Assembly: GCF_004421005.1 (NCBI RefSeq)
Contig: NZ_CP038026.1
Location: 2,666,001 to 2,730,000 of the forward strand
Direction: 5' to 3'
DNA from: Pseudoduganella plicata
GTDB lineage: Bacteria > Pseudomonadota > Gammaproteobacteria > Burkholderiales > Burkholderiaceae_D
DNA length: 64,000 nucleotides
Position numbers and translations under genes: made by a program
The notes under the pieces: generated by a model
Told to the model about the DNA's origin: nothing
The model's database searches: none
What the model saw: only the letters and a program-made list of their open reading frames with translations
In this document: positions 37,672-46,886 of the stretch, one piece after another
Position numbering within the stretch: position 1 is the stretch's first letter
Layout: each line of letters begins with the position of its first letter

Positions 37672-38298
37672 TTATTTTTTCTTGGCGGCGGCCGGCCTGG
37701 ACTTGCTGCCGATGCGGCTTTCCTTGCCCGCCAACAGATTGCCGATGTTCTTCGCGTGGCGCCAGATCAGCAGGCCACACATGACGACCACGGCGAAGAA
37801 CTGCGGCTCCACACCGAACAGTAGACCATAATAGAACGGTGCGAACAGCGACGCGATCAGCGCGGCCAGCGACGAGTAGCGGAACGCATACGCGACCACG
37901 GCCCACGTGACGAGCGTCGCGAGGCCTAGCCAGACGTTCAGCGCCAGCAGCACGCCCGCCGCCGTCGCCACGCCCTTGCCGCCGGCGAAGCGGAAGAACA
38001 CGGGCCACAGGTGGCCAAGGAAGACGGCCAGCGCGACCAGCGCGATAGTGGTGTCGTCCGCGCCCAGCCGGTCGGCGAAGTGGATCGTCAGCCACACGGC
38101 CAGCCAGCCCTTGAAGGCGTCGCCGACGAGCGTCCAGATGGCGGCCTTCTTGCTGCCGCTGCGCAGCACATTGGTGGCGCCAGGGTTGCCGGAGCCGTAG
38201 GTGCGCGGATCGTCCAGGCCATAGATCTTGCTGACCACGACAGCGAACGAGATCGAGCCGATCAGATAGGCGGCAATCGTCAACAGAACAGTATTCAT
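37672..38298 (-). CDS. plsY: Glycerol-3-phosphate acyltransferase PlsY
   Basis: PlsY transfers the acyl group from acyl-phosphate to glycerol 3-phosphate at the inner membrane. The 208-aa protein has about five to seven membrane segments. The three conserved loops are visible: [39 protein letters not shown] and FRYSSLAAL with the final basic tail [15 protein letters not shown]. Length and motifs are standard. Confidence 0.96.
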   Translation of the reverse strand: MNTVLLTIAAYLIGSISFAVVVSKIYGLDDPRTYGSGNPGATNVLRSGSKKAAIWTLVGDAFKGWLAVWLTIHFADRLGADDTTIALVALAVFLGHLWPVFFRFAGGKGVATAAGVLLALNVWLGLATLVTWAVVAYAFRYSSLAALIASLFAPFYYGLLFGVEPQFFAVVVMCGLLIWRHAKNIGNLLAGKESRIGSKSRPAAAKKK

Positions 38299-38362
38299 TT
38301 CCCCGAAATCCTATGGTGATTGTTTTTGGCCGCAGCCGGCGCCGACTATACAGTACGGCTAT

Positions 38363-38854
38363 TCAATCGGCCAGCGCGCAGTGGACCGGTTGCGCCCCCA
38401 GAACGTCGACCAGCACGCGCGGCGCGATGCCGACCAGGAAGCCGCGCCGCCCGCCATTGATATAAATCGTTTCCAGCGCGAGGATCGACTCCTCCACGTA
38501 GACCGGCATCGCTTTTTTCGTGCCGAACGGCGACGTCCCGCCGATCATGTAGCCCGAATGGCGCTGCGCCACCTCCGGCTTGCACGGCTCGACCGACTTG
38601 CAGCCGATATTTCGCGCCAGGTTCTTCGTCGAGACCTTGCAATCGCCGTGCATCAGCACAATCAATGGTCGGGAGGCTTCGTCCTGCATCACCAGCGTCT
38701 TGACGACGTGGTGCTCGTCGACGCCCAGTGCCTGCGACGAGACGGAGGTGCCGCCATGCTCCTCGTACTCATAAGGATGCTCGGAAAATGCCACCTTCTG
38801 CTTGCGCAGCAGTGCAGTCGCCGGCGTTTCTGAAATGTGCTCTTTCTTTGCCAT
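38363..38854 (-). CDS. ybaK: YbaK/EbsC family Cys-tRNA(Pro) deacylase
   Basis: The ATG at 38,854 gives 163 aa starting MAKKEHISETPATALL. Family features are FSEHPYEYEEHGGT, VVKTLVMQDE, and the conserved Lys in VSTKNLARNIG, then GYMIGGTSPFGTKKAMPVYV. YbaK hydrolyses Cys mischarged on tRNA(Pro). An upstream start at 38,908 overlaps a hairpin and is not family-like. It is divergent from the next gene. Confidence 0.93.
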   Translation of the reverse strand: MAKKEHISETPATALLRKQKVAFSEHPYEYEEHGGTSVSSQALGVDEHHVVKTLVMQDEASRPLIVLMHGDCKVSTKNLARNIGCKSVEPCKPEVAQRHSGYMIGGTSPFGTKKAMPVYVEESILALETIYINGGRRGFLVGIAPRVLVDVLGAQPVHCALAD

Positions 38855-38922
38855 GCCGTGATACGCTAACCAATATGAAAAGGGACCTGCCGTGGCGGGG
38901 TCCCTCATGGGAGTTTCTAATT

Positions 38923-39891
38923 ATGCAGCAAGAAATTCGCTTTGCCACCTTCAATGTCTGCAATCTGGCGCCACCGGGCGCGAAATTGTACGACAACCTC
39001 GCCCCTCTGAGCCTTGATGAATACGAGGCGAAAGCCCAATGGATCGCTCGCCAGCTCGATGAACTCGATGCGGACGTGATCGGCTTTCAGGAGATTTTTT
39101 CGCAGGCGGCATTGCGCGACGTGCTGGCACGCACACGCAAATACCGCGACGCCACCCACGCCGGTTTCGATCCCGATCCGCATGCCACGCGCCTGACGCC
39201 GAACGTCGCGCTGGTCTCGCGCCTGCCGCTGGCGGCGCCGGCGACGATGTATGCCAGCTTCCCTTCCGACGTGCCGTGCGACTCCGGCAGCCCGGACTCC
39301 GACCGCTTCGCCCGCGCGCCGCTGCATGCGCAGGTCGTGCTGCCGGGCGAGCAGGTTGTCGACGTCATCGTCGTCCACCTGAAGTCGCGCCGGCCCGATT
39401 ACCGCAATGGCGACAACGGCGAGGACCCGCTGCAGTATGCGATGGCCAGCCTGCGCTCCCTGGTGTGGCGCGGCACGGAGGCAGTAGCGCTGCGCGTGCT
39501 GCTCTCAAAAATGATGCGCGGGACGCGCCGGCCGTGCGTGGTCCTGGGCGACTTCAACGACACGGCCGATGCCGTGACGACGACGATCGTGCTGGGCAAC
39601 GGCGGCACCTACGGTGGTGGCGCCAGTGCCGAGGAGCGGCGCGGCCGGCTGTACGACAGCCACCGCATCCAGCGCAGCCAGGACCCGCTGCGCCACGTGG
39701 CCTACACCAGCATCCACGAGGGCCGCTATTCGACCATCGATCACGTCCTCGTATCGGAGGAATTCAACGGCGAGTCGGCGCGCGCCATCGGCGAGGTGGT
39801 GGACGTCAGCTATTTCAACGATCACCTGCGGCTGGCGCGCCCGGAGGCGTCCGACCACGGCCAGGTGCTGGTGCGGCTGCGCCTTTACTGA
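38923..39891 (+). CDS. Endonuclease/exonuclease/phosphatase (EEP) family hydrolase
   Basis: The ATG at 38,923 follows GGGAG and gives 322 aa. EEP motifs in order are IRFATFNVCNL, VIGFQEIF (metal-binding Glu), VVHLKSRR, VVLGDFNDT, IDHVLVS and SDHGQVLV (catalytic Asp-His). There is no signal peptide. The family includes nucleases, phosphatases and sphingomyelinases; the substrate cannot be read. A 48-base earlier in-frame ATG inside a hairpin is less likely to be used. Confidence 0.9.
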   Translation: MQQEIRFATFNVCNLAPPGAKLYDNLAPLSLDEYEAKAQWIARQLDELDADVIGFQEIFSQAALRDVLARTRKYRDATHAGFDPDPHATRLTPNVALVSRLPLAAPATMYASFPSDVPCDSGSPDSDRFARAPLHAQVVLPGEQVVDVIVVHLKSRRPDYRNGDNGEDPLQYAMASLRSLVWRGTEAVALRVLLSKMMRGTRRPCVVLGDFNDTADAVTTTIVLGNGGTYGGGASAEERRGRLYDSHRIQRSQDPLRHVAYTSIHEGRYSTIDHVLVSEEFNGESARAIGEVVDVSYFNDHLRLARPEASDHGQVLVRLRLY

Positions 39892-40060
39892 AGCGTCAGT
39901 GCAGCACGCCGCCAGGACCGCTGGCAGCGCGCCTGCGGCTGCGTAGTCCCCTCGTTCTGGCCGCAGCCCTGCCCGCGCAGGAAGCCGAGCTGCTCGGCCG
40001 TCTCGATGCCTTGCGCGATCGCCATCATCTCCATGCTGCGTGCCATCGATGATGGTGCGG
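39885..40060 (-). pseudogene. Fragment of an EAL (c-di-GMP phosphodiesterase) domain
   Basis: The minus strand encodes MAIAQGIETAEQLGFLRGQG followed by CGQNEG, matching the late EAL-domain motif AEGVETxEQLxFLRxxGCDxxQG. Only this C-terminal piece remains; upstream text shows no further EAL motif and the Glu of AEGVE is changed. It is a relic of a larger signalling protein. Confidence 0.65.
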
Positions 40061-40249
40061 ATCGCCGCGGCTGTTCTCGGACACCGCGCCGCCAGGTACA
40101 GCTACGCTCTGCGTTTTTCATGCCGTGATGTCGACGTCCATGCAGAAAATCCGGCCCGGCACGCCGTCGTGCGGAACCGCCCCCTCGCGAGAAATTCACC
40201 GTATCGGGCACAGCCATTCGGACCAGACCGGCATTGCTATAATGAAAAC
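40061..40249. other. Relic region before the AraC fragment
   Basis: No gene is supported. A TATAAT box (40,238-40,243) lies seven bases before the ATG of the AraC fragment; a matching -35 is not clear. Confidence 0.35.
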
Positions 40250-40411
40250 ATGAACGATCCCATCCTTTCATCCTCACGCGATGAATATGCGCGGCGCATG
40301 ACGCGCGTCCTGAATTACATCGAGCAGCACCTGGATGAACCGCTGGAACTGGCCCAGCTGGCCGACGTGGCGATGCGCTGCGACCTCTGCATTCCGGTGC
40401 GCCCGCTCTGA
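40250..40411 (+). pseudogene. AraC-family regulator, truncated after the first helices
   Basis: ATG at 40,250 starts MNDPILSSSRDEYARRMTRV, then LNYIEQHLDEPLELAQLADVA, the beginning of an AraC-type DNA-binding domain of the GyrI-like class. The frame then departs into MRCDLCIPVRPL and stops after 53 codons, so the recognition helix and ligand domain are missing. It lies just upstream of the RND pump genes, where such a regulator would be expected, so the pump may have lost its control gene. Confidence 0.7.
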
Positions 40412-40623
40412 CGAGCGCGGAATAATCCCGGCGGTGGGACCTTCATCCGGCGACAGGTACCGGGTCCCACCGCTTGCGCCGTCGCTTTGTCAGCCTCCGC
40501 TGCAATTCAGGCGCGCAAAAACGCGCTTTGTCGCATCCCCGTGGCCGCCGTCCTTGTCGAATCGTACAGTGCCACCATCGCGCAGTATATTCGCCGGCAG
40601 CGGCCAACCATTCCGATAAAATC
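40412..40623. other. Upstream region of the efflux operon
   Basis: About 210 bases between the AraC fragment and the adaptor gene. No open frame is supported. It should contain the operon promoter, but I see no clear sigma-70 box pair. Confidence 0.3.
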
Positions 40624-41832
40624 ATGACCACCGACGCACTGCCCATTTCCTCCCGCCGGCGCTGGCGCAAGCCGGCCATCGCTGTCCTCGTGCTGGCCAT
40701 TGCCGGCGGCGCATACCTGGCGCTGCGTCCGCACCCTGCCCCCACGCCAACGCCTGCGGCCGCGCAGCCAGCCAAACCGGTCGTCTACGAACTGGCGGCT
40801 ACCGACGTCGCCGTCGTGACGGCCGGGTCGCTGGCGGTGCAGTTGCCGCTGTCCGGCTCCCTGGTGCCCGTCAGTCAGGCCACCGTCAAGTCCAAGGTGT
40901 CCGGCGTGGTGCAGGACGCCAGCCTGCGCGAAGGGATGGCCGTGGCGGCCGGACAGGTGCTGGCCCGGATCGACCAGGCCGACCTGCGCGCGCGCCTGAC
41001 ACAGCAGCAGGCCATGCTGGACGAAGCACAGGCGCGCCTGTCGATGGCGCAGAAGAACGAGAACAACAGCCGCGCGCTGCTGGCGCAGAAGTACATCTCG
41101 CAGACGGCCTACGACACCAACGCCAATGCCGTCGACCTGGCACGCGCCAGCGTCAAGGCGGCCTCCGCACAGCTGGAGCTGGCGCGCATCGCGCTGGCCG
41201 ACAGCGTGATCCGCGCGCCCATCGACGGCATCGTCAGCAAGCGCCACGTGCAGGCCGGCGAGAAAGTCGCGCCCGACATGGCCGTCTACACGATCGTCAG
41301 CCTGGCCGAGCTGACGCTGGAAGCGCAGGTGCCGACGTCGGACATCCCGCGCATCAAGGTAGGCCAGGAGGCAGCGTTTCGCGTCGACGGTTTCGCGGGC
41401 CGCACGTTTGCCGGCAAGGTCGCCCGCGTCAACCCGACGACAGAGGCAGGGTCGCGCGCAATGCTGGTGTATATCACCGTGTCCAACGGCGACGGCGCCC
41501 TGCGCGGCGGCATGTTCGCCAAGGGCAGCATCGTCACGGAACGCACGGCCGCGTTGCCGCAGGTGCCGGTGGCGGCCGTGCACGAAGAAAATGGCCGCGC
41601 CATCGTCCACAAGGTCAGCGCCGGCAAGGTTGTGGCGCAGCCTGTCACGCTGGGACTGCGCAACGAAGATGAGGGCATGGCCGCCGTCACGGACGGCCTG
41701 GCCCATGGCGAACAGGTCATCGTCTCCAGGCTCGATGGCGTCAAGCCCGGTGCCAGCGTCAAGCTGCCGCAGGCGACCTCCATCACGACCGCGCAGGACA
41801 AGAAGCCGGCCGTCAAGCCGCCGCAGGGGTAA
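40624..41832 (+). CDS. RND efflux periplasmic adaptor (membrane fusion protein)
   Basis: The 402-aa protein connects an inner-membrane RND pump to an outer-membrane channel. An N-terminal anchor, AIAVLVLAIAGGAYLAL (about residues 19-35), is followed by a Pro/Ala linker, the lipoyl half-motif VKSKVSGVVQDASLREGMAVAAGQ, a coiled hairpin, the second lipoyl half (IRAPIDGIVSKRHVQAGEKV), a beta-barrel and a membrane-proximal domain. It lacks a lipobox. It is three bases before the pump gene. No outer-membrane TolC-like gene is present nearby. Confidence 0.95.
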   Translation: MTTDALPISSRRRWRKPAIAVLVLAIAGGAYLALRPHPAPTPTPAAAQPAKPVVYELAATDVAVVTAGSLAVQLPLSGSLVPVSQATVKSKVSGVVQDASLREGMAVAAGQVLARIDQADLRARLTQQQAMLDEAQARLSMAQKNENNSRALLAQKYISQTAYDTNANAVDLARASVKAASAQLELARIALADSVIRAPIDGIVSKRHVQAGEKVAPDMAVYTIVSLAELTLEAQVPTSDIPRIKVGQEAAFRVDGFAGRTFAGKVARVNPTTEAGSRAMLVYITVSNGDGALRGGMFAKGSIVTERTAALPQVPVAAVHEENGRAIVHKVSAGKVVAQPVTLGLRNEDEGMAAVTDGLAHGEQVIVSRLDGVKPGASVKLPQATSITTAQDKKPAVKPPQG

Positions 41833-41835
41833 GCC

Positions 41836-44800
41836 ATGTGGATCACGAAAATCAGTATCCGCCAGCCCGTCTTCGCGACGATGGTGATGATCGGCCTGAT
41901 GGTGCTGGGCCTGGCCTCGTACCGCGGCCTGGGCGTGGAAAGCATGCCGAACGTGGAGATTCCGTTCGTCGCCATCGAGGTTCAGTACCCGGGCGCCTCG
42001 CCCGAGGCGGTGGAGACGGACATCACCCGCCCTCTGGAGGATATCGTCAACACCGTGCGCGGCGTGCGCACCTTGCGCGCCAACTCGTGGGAAGGCAAAG
42101 CCGGCGTCTACCTGGAGTTCGAGCTGTCCACCGACATGGACCGTGCCATGCAGGACGTGCGCGACAAGGTCGGCATCGTTCGTCCGCGCTTCCCCAAGGA
42201 GGCCAAGGACCCGTTCATCGTGCGCGAGGAAGGCGATAACGCGCAGCCCATCGTGCGGCTGACGCTGACCTCGCCCACGGTGGACATCCGCACGCTGTCC
42301 ACCCTGGCCGACCAGGTCATCGTCAAGCGCCTGCAGGGCGTTCCCGGCGTGGGCCAGGTGCGCAGCTATGGCCAGGCCAAGCGCGAAATCCTCATCAGCC
42401 TGAAGCCGGCCGAGATGACGGCGCAGGGCGTGGGCGTCAACGAGGTGATGCGGGCGATCCAGGATACCAACACCAACCTCCCCGCCGGCACCATCACGCG
42501 CGAGGCGAACGACCGCATGGTGCGCGTGGAAGGCAAACTGAAACATCCGCGCGAATTCAACAAGATCATCGTTGCGCGCCGCGCCAATGGCCCCGTCTAC
42601 CTGGACCAGGTAGCCGACGTTGTCGACGGCGAAGCCGAAGAGCGTTCGCTGGCACGCATCAACGGCAAGCGCGGCATCTCGCTGGAGATCACGAAGGTGC
42701 AGGACTCGAACGTGGTCGAGGTGGGTGAAGGCGTCAAGGCCGTCGTGGCCGATATGCAGAAGTCGCTGCCGGCCGGCGTGAGCCTGTCCATCGCGGACGC
42801 CGAATCGGACCGCGTGCAGAACCAGCTGAACAACGTCAAGCGCACCATCGTCGAAGGCGCGGTGCTGACGATGATCATCGTGTTCTTCTTCCTGCACTCG
42901 TGGCGCTCGACGATCATCACGGGCCTGACCTTGCCGATCTCGGTGCTGGCCAGCTTCATCGCCATGAAGGCATTCGGTTTTACCCTGAACTTCCTGACCC
43001 TGATGGCGCTGTCGCTGTGCATCGGCCTGCTGATCGACGACGCCATCGTCGTACGCGAAAACATCGTGCGCCACCTGGGCTTCGGCAAGGGCCACCGCAA
43101 GGCAGCCGAAGACGGCACCAACGAAATCGGCGTGGCCGTGATGGCGACGACGTTTGCCATCGTTGCCGTGTTCGTGCCGGTCGCGTTCATGGACGGCATC
43201 ATCGGCCGCTTCTTCCTGCAGTTCGGGATTACCGTGACCGTGGCGGTGCTGGTGTCGCTGTTCGTCAGCTTCACGCTGGACCCGATGCTGTCGTCCGTCT
43301 GGCACGACCCCGTGCAGGACCGCTTCAAGTACCTGCCGTGGCTGGGCCGCCTGATGGAGAAGATCGAGCATGGCATCGACCGGGTGCACGTCTGGTACGG
43401 CAAGGTGCTGGCGCTGGCGCTGGACTGGCGCAAGACCACGCTGGCGCTGACGCTGGCCGTCTTCGTGGGCAGCCTCTTGCTGGTGCCGAAGATCGGCGGC
43501 GAGATGTTCCCGGAAACGGACCGCGGCTGGATCGACATGGAGTTCAAGGTGCCGGTGGGCTCCAGCCTGGAATACAACGCCAGCAAGGTGGAACAGGTGG
43601 AAGCCGCGCTGCGCGAATTTCCGGAAGTGGACACCGTGTTCAGCAATATCGGCGCGGACGAAGGCCGCCACATCTCCTACGTGAACGTCAAGCTGACGGA
43701 CGTGCACAAGACACACCGCCGCTCGCAGCAGGCGCTGGAAAAGGCGATCCGCGCCAGGCTGGCGTCGATTCCGGGCATCACGCCGTCGGTCGGCGAGAAG
43801 CCCATCTTCATCGCCATCCTCGGCACCGACGAGGCAAAACTGGACAAGGTGGCGCACCAGCTGATGGACAAGATGCGCAACATCCGCGGCGTGGCCGACC
43901 TGGAATACAGCCAGGAAGGCGCCAACCCCGCCACGCTCATCCGCATCAACAACGAGCTGGCGAGCGACCTGGGACTGTCCACGCAGCAGATCGGCGCGGC
44001 GCTGCGGCCGTTCGTCGCAGGCGAAACGGTCAGCTACTGGCTGGCGCCGGATGGGCAGAATTACGACGTCAACGTGCAGCTGCCGAAGTCGGGCCGACAG
44101 CGCGTGGCGGATCTGGCCGACCTGTCGCTTGCATCGGGCAATGCGGGTCCGGACGGACGCCCGCTGATGGTGCCGCTGCGCCAGGTCGTCGAATTCGTGC
44201 CGTCGTTCAGCCCGCAGGTGCTGAAGCGCCAGGCGCTGATGCGGCGCGTGGCCGTGATGGCCGGCGTCGAGGGCCGCCCCGGCGGCGACGTCGACGCGGA
44301 CGTGAAGAAAGCCATGGACTCGATCGAGATGCCGGCCGGCGTGCGCTTCGACGTGGGCGGCAATGCCAAGCAGATGCAGGAGACGATGACGAGTGCGATG
44401 GTCGCACTGGGCATTGCGATCGTCTTCATCTACCTCGTGCTGGCGTCGCAGTTCGGCAGCTTCCTGCAGCCGGTTGCCATCATGATGTCGCTGCCGCTGT
44501 CGCTGATCGGCGTGCTGCTGGCGCTGCTGGTGACGGGATCGACACTGAACATCTTCTCGGTCATCGGCGTCATCATGCTGATGGGGCTGGTCACGAAAAA
44601 CGCGATCCTGCTGGTGGATTTCACCAATCACGGCCAGCAGGCCGGCCAGCCGCAGCGCGATGCCATCATGGCGGCCGGACAGGTGCGCCTGCGGCCGATC
44701 CTGATGACGACGCTGGCGATGATTTTCGGGATGCTGCCGATGGCGATCGGCATGGGCGAAGGCGGTGAGACGCAGGCGCCGATGGGCCGCGCCGTGATCG

Positions 44801-44958
44801 GCGGCGTGATCACGTCAACGCTGCTGACGCTGGTCGTGGTGCCGGTTGCTTATACGTACCTGGACAATCTGGGGAAACGGGCGAAGCGCTGGTTCGGTCA
44901 TGCGCCCGATGATGCGCATGAGCAGCCGGCCAAGCCGGAGCTGGCCAACGCCGCGTAA
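41836..44958 (+). CDS. RND multidrug efflux permease (HAE1/AcrB family)
   Basis: The 1040-aa inner-membrane pump uses the proton gradient to expel substrates. It has the usual 12 membrane segments in two halves. The TM4 proton-relay Asp pair is in IGLLIDDAIVVREN, and the GXXX...VPVAFMDGIIGRFF and GLVTKNAILLVDF segments are typical. The N-terminus ISIRQPVFATMVMIGLMVLG matches MexF/MdtC-like pumps. Substrates cannot be read. It forms a two-gene operon with the adaptor and ends just before a strong terminator. Confidence 0.96.
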   Translation: MWITKISIRQPVFATMVMIGLMVLGLASYRGLGVESMPNVEIPFVAIEVQYPGASPEAVETDITRPLEDIVNTVRGVRTLRANSWEGKAGVYLEFELSTDMDRAMQDVRDKVGIVRPRFPKEAKDPFIVREEGDNAQPIVRLTLTSPTVDIRTLSTLADQVIVKRLQGVPGVGQVRSYGQAKREILISLKPAEMTAQGVGVNEVMRAIQDTNTNLPAGTITREANDRMVRVEGKLKHPREFNKIIVARRANGPVYLDQVADVVDGEAEERSLARINGKRGISLEITKVQDSNVVEVGEGVKAVVADMQKSLPAGVSLSIADAESDRVQNQLNNVKRTIVEGAVLTMIIVFFFLHSWRSTIITGLTLPISVLASFIAMKAFGFTLNFLTLMALSLCIGLLIDDAIVVRENIVRHLGFGKGHRKAAEDGTNEIGVAVMATTFAIVAVFVPVAFMDGIIGRFFLQFGITVTVAVLVSLFVSFTLDPMLSSVWHDPVQDRFKYLPWLGRLMEKIEHGIDRVHVWYGKVLALALDWRKTTLALTLAVFVGSLLLVPKIGGEMFPETDRGWIDMEFKVPVGSSLEYNASKVEQVEAALREFPEVDTVFSNIGADEGRHISYVNVKLTDVHKTHRRSQQALEKAIRARLASIPGITPSVGEKPIFIAILGTDEAKLDKVAHQLMDKMRNIRGVADLEYSQEGANPATLIRINNELASDLGLSTQQIGAALRPFVAGETVSYWLAPDGQNYDVNVQLPKSGRQRVADLADLSLASGNAGPDGRPLMVPLRQVVEFVPSFSPQVLKRQALMRRVAVMAGVEGRPGGDVDADVKKAMDSIEMPAGVRFDVGGNAKQMQETMTSAMVALGIAIVFIYLVLASQFGSFLQPVAIMMSLPLSLIGVLLALLVTGSTLNIFSVIGVIMLMGLVTKNAILLVDFTNHGQQAGQPQRDAIMAAGQVRLRPILMTTLAMIFGMLPMAIGMGEGGETQAPMGRAVIGGVITSTLLTLVVVPVAYTYLDNLGKRAKRWFGHAPDDAHEQPAKPELANAA

Positions 44959-45015
44959 GGCAATCGAGCTGCAACCCCAAAAGCTGCAACCAAAAAAGCT
45001 GAGGCCCAAAAACTG

Positions 45016-45058
45016 AACCCGGGACAGACCTGTTTTAAGATGGTCTGTCCCGGGTTTC
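45016..45058. terminator. 15-bp hairpin terminator between convergent genes
   Basis: AACCCGGGACAGACC (45016-45030) pairs perfectly with GGTCTGTCCCGGGTT (45042-45056), with an 11-nt loop and T-rich flank. It lies between the pump gene and the convergent small gene, so it can serve both strands. Its CGGGACAG core relates it to the other repeats in the core region. Confidence 0.85.
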
Positions 45059-45268
45059 TTATTCCTGACGCTCGGCCGCGGTATCCTCGTCGGCGCTGTC
45101 GGCATCCTCACCGGGGTCGTCGGCGTCCTGCCCGGCGCCCCCTTCAGTTCCCGCTTCTCCTTCCGGCCGGGACTTGGCCTCCTGCTTGCGCCGGGCCTTT
45201 TCCTCGGCCTTGCGTTTCTTCTCCAACTCGCGTTGTCGCTTCTCGTATGAGAAATTTGTCTTTGCCAT
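45059..45268 (-). CDS. Small charged conserved hypothetical protein
   Basis: The 69-aa protein begins MAKTNFSYEKRQRELEKKRK, a highly basic coiled helix, and ends in an acidic Asp/Glu-rich tail. The MAKTNFSYEKRQREL start is conserved in small betaproteobacterial proteins of unknown function. The ATG at 45,268 is chosen over 45,289 on that basis, with GGAGGTTGCC before it. The charge pattern suggests RNA or ribosome contact, which is inference. Confidence 0.8.
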   Translation of the reverse strand: MAKTNFSYEKRQRELEKKRKAEEKARRKQEAKSRPEGEAGTEGGAGQDADDPGEDADSADEDTAAERQE

Positions 45269-45319
45269 GGCAACCTCCTTTCCCGCCATTATGCCCGTAG
45301 CGCCAGCATCGCAGAAATT

Positions 45320-46219
45320 TTATCCACGCGGATGATGTACCGCATGCAATTGCTTCAGCCGTTCGCGGGCCACGTGCGTGTAGATCTGCGTGGTCGAAAT
45401 GTCCGCGTGGCCGAGCAAAAGCTGGACCACGCGCAGGTCCGCGCCATGGTTGAGCAAGTGCGTGGCAAACGCGTGCCGCAGCGTGTGCGGCGACAGCGGC
45501 GCCGTGATGCCGGCACGCGTGGCGTGCTTCTTGACGATCACCCAGAACATTTGCCGCGTCATTGCCGCGCCGCGCGCCGTGACAAACAAGGCGTCATCCT
45601 GCTGACCGTTGAGGATGACGCCGCGCGCCTCGCCCAGGTAGCGCTCCAGCCACGTGCGCGCCTGCGTACCGAACGGCACCAGCCGCGTCTTGCTGCCCTT
45701 GCCGGTAATGCGCAGCACGCCCTCGTTCAGGCCCAGCTCCGTCAGCTTCAACGCCACCAGTTCGGAAACACGCAGCCCGCTTGCATACATCACTTCCAGC
45801 ATGGTCCGGTCGCGCACGCCGCGCGGCTCGCGTGCATCGGGCGCAGCCAGCAGCGCTTCGACCTGCGCTTCGGAGAGCGTGTGGACGAAGCGTGTCGGCT
45901 GCTTCGCCGAGGACACCTTCAGACACGGGTCCCGGGCGATGCGGTTCTGCCGCAGCGCCTGCTGGTAAAAACGTTTCAGCACGGACAGCCGGCGGTTCGA
46001 GGAGCTGGGCTTGGTGTCGTCATGACGGGCGGCGAAGTAGGCGTCGATGTCGGCGCGGCCGACCGCCAGCAGTGACGCACCGGCCTGCGTCACGTCGAGC
46101 CAGCGCGCGAAGGCACGCATGTCGCGGCGGTAGGCGTCCAGCGAGTTTTTCGACAGGCCGTCTTCCAGCCACAGGCTGTCGCAGAACGCGTCGATCAGAG
46201 CAAGGTTGTCTGCTGCCAT
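45320..46219 (-). CDS. xerD: Site-specific tyrosine recombinase XerD
   Basis: XerD with XerC resolves chromosome dimers at dif. The 299-aa protein has an N-terminal SAM-like domain (DAFCDSLWLEDGLSKNSLDAYRRDM) and a catalytic domain with Arg in YASGLRVSELV, Lys in GKGSKTRL, H-x-x-R in PHTLRHAFATHLL, His in LLGHADISTTQIYTH and the Tyr nucleophile in QIYTH. The family-typical end LKQLHAVHHPRG marks it as the housekeeping enzyme rather than an island integrase. It overlaps ogt by 25 bases. Confidence 0.95.
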   Translation of the reverse strand: MAADNLALIDAFCDSLWLEDGLSKNSLDAYRRDMRAFARWLDVTQAGASLLAVGRADIDAYFAARHDDTKPSSSNRRLSVLKRFYQQALRQNRIARDPCLKVSSAKQPTRFVHTLSEAQVEALLAAPDAREPRGVRDRTMLEVMYASGLRVSELVALKLTELGLNEGVLRITGKGSKTRLVPFGTQARTWLERYLGEARGVILNGQQDDALFVTARGAAMTRQMFWVIVKKHATRAGITAPLSPHTLRHAFATHLLNHGADLRVVQLLLGHADISTTQIYTHVARERLKQLHAVHHPRG

Positions 46220-46719
46220 GCGTATTCGCGCAGTCCCTCGTGCGCCAGCAGCCAGCGCTTGACGTTCAGCGTAAAGCCGTTACGGTCGTCGCTGCCGGCA
46301 AAGCCGCCCAGCCCCTGCGCCCCCGTCACCCGATGGCACGGCACCACGAGCGGAAAATGGTTGGCGCCACACGCCTGCCCCACCGCGCGGGGCATCGAGC
46401 CGACGAATTTCGCCACTTCGCCATAGGTCCGCACCTCGCCACGGGGAATCCCGCCAATGGCACTCCAGACCTTGCGCTGGAATTCGCTGCCGACCTGCGC
46501 CAGCGGCAGGTCGAAGACGAAGTCCGGATCGTCGCAATAACGCAGCACCTGCGATGCGGCCCGTTCGGCCACCGGGTCCTGGGGCGCCTTGTCGTCGAAG
46601 CTTTCCGGCAGATAGACCAGCTCGGTAAGGACGGCGCCGCCGGTGCGGATGCCGAGAGCGCCGAAGGGCGTCCTGACGATGGCGGCAAACAACTCGCTTG
46701 CCTGTTGTATTTTAGTCAC
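46195..46719 (-). CDS. ogt: Methylated-DNA-protein cysteine methyltransferase
   Basis: This suicide repair protein takes the methyl group from O6-methylguanine onto its own Cys. The active site is VVPCHRVTGAQGLGGFAGS, preceded by the helix-turn-helix GEVRTYGEVAKFVGSMPRAVGQACGANH, where the Arg-finger and Asn are conserved. The GTG at 46,719 has GGGAG seven bases upstream and gives 174 aa, the normal length; an ATG at 46,749 is an alternative. It overlaps xerD, so the two are translated together. Confidence 0.93.
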   Translation of the reverse strand: MTKIQQASELFAAIVRTPFGALGIRTGGAVLTELVYLPESFDDKAPQDPVAERAASQVLRYCDDPDFVFDLPLAQVGSEFQRKVWSAIGGIPRGEVRTYGEVAKFVGSMPRAVGQACGANHFPLVVPCHRVTGAQGLGGFAGSDDRNGFTLNVKRWLLAHEGLREYAWQQTTLL

Positions 46720-46793
46720 GCTCACACTCCCTGCTACTGTGGCAAACATGCTACACGATCCATCAGGCAACAGCCAGCGACATGGGCAGGCAG

Positions 46794-46886
46794 AAAAAAA
46801 CGCACCCATTGGGTGCGTGGGATCGAAAAAAAACGCACCCTCGGGTGCGTGGGATCGAAAAAAAACGCACCCTCGGGTGCGTTTTA
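46794..46886 (-). terminator. Three tandem intrinsic terminators (32-bp repeat unit)
   Basis: On the minus strand ACGCACCCGAGGGTGCGT followed by eight T residues occurs twice, and a third copy has ACGCACCCAATGGGTGCGT and seven T. Each is a complete intrinsic terminator, and the units are separated by CGATCCC. They lie downstream of the leftward dctPQM operon and upstream of ogt, so they would stop leftward transcription into ogt-xerD. Plus-strand coordinates of units are about 46794-46825, 46826-46857 and 46858-46886. Confidence 0.9.

Noticed and set aside
40507..44631. 1374-codon minus-strand frame antisense to the efflux genes
   Set aside because: It mirrors GC-rich codon structure of the adaptor and RND genes, is full of His/Arg/Gln low-complexity text and has no family motif. 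The plus-strand genes are certain.
45320..46219. Tyrosine recombinase at 45,320 as the island integrase
   Set aside because: It is 24 kb away, in core sequence overlapping ogt, with housekeeping XerD features.
46794..46886. Tandem 32-base repeats as a possible CRISPR array
   Set aside because: No spacers; each unit is a hairpin plus T run and the units abut directly.
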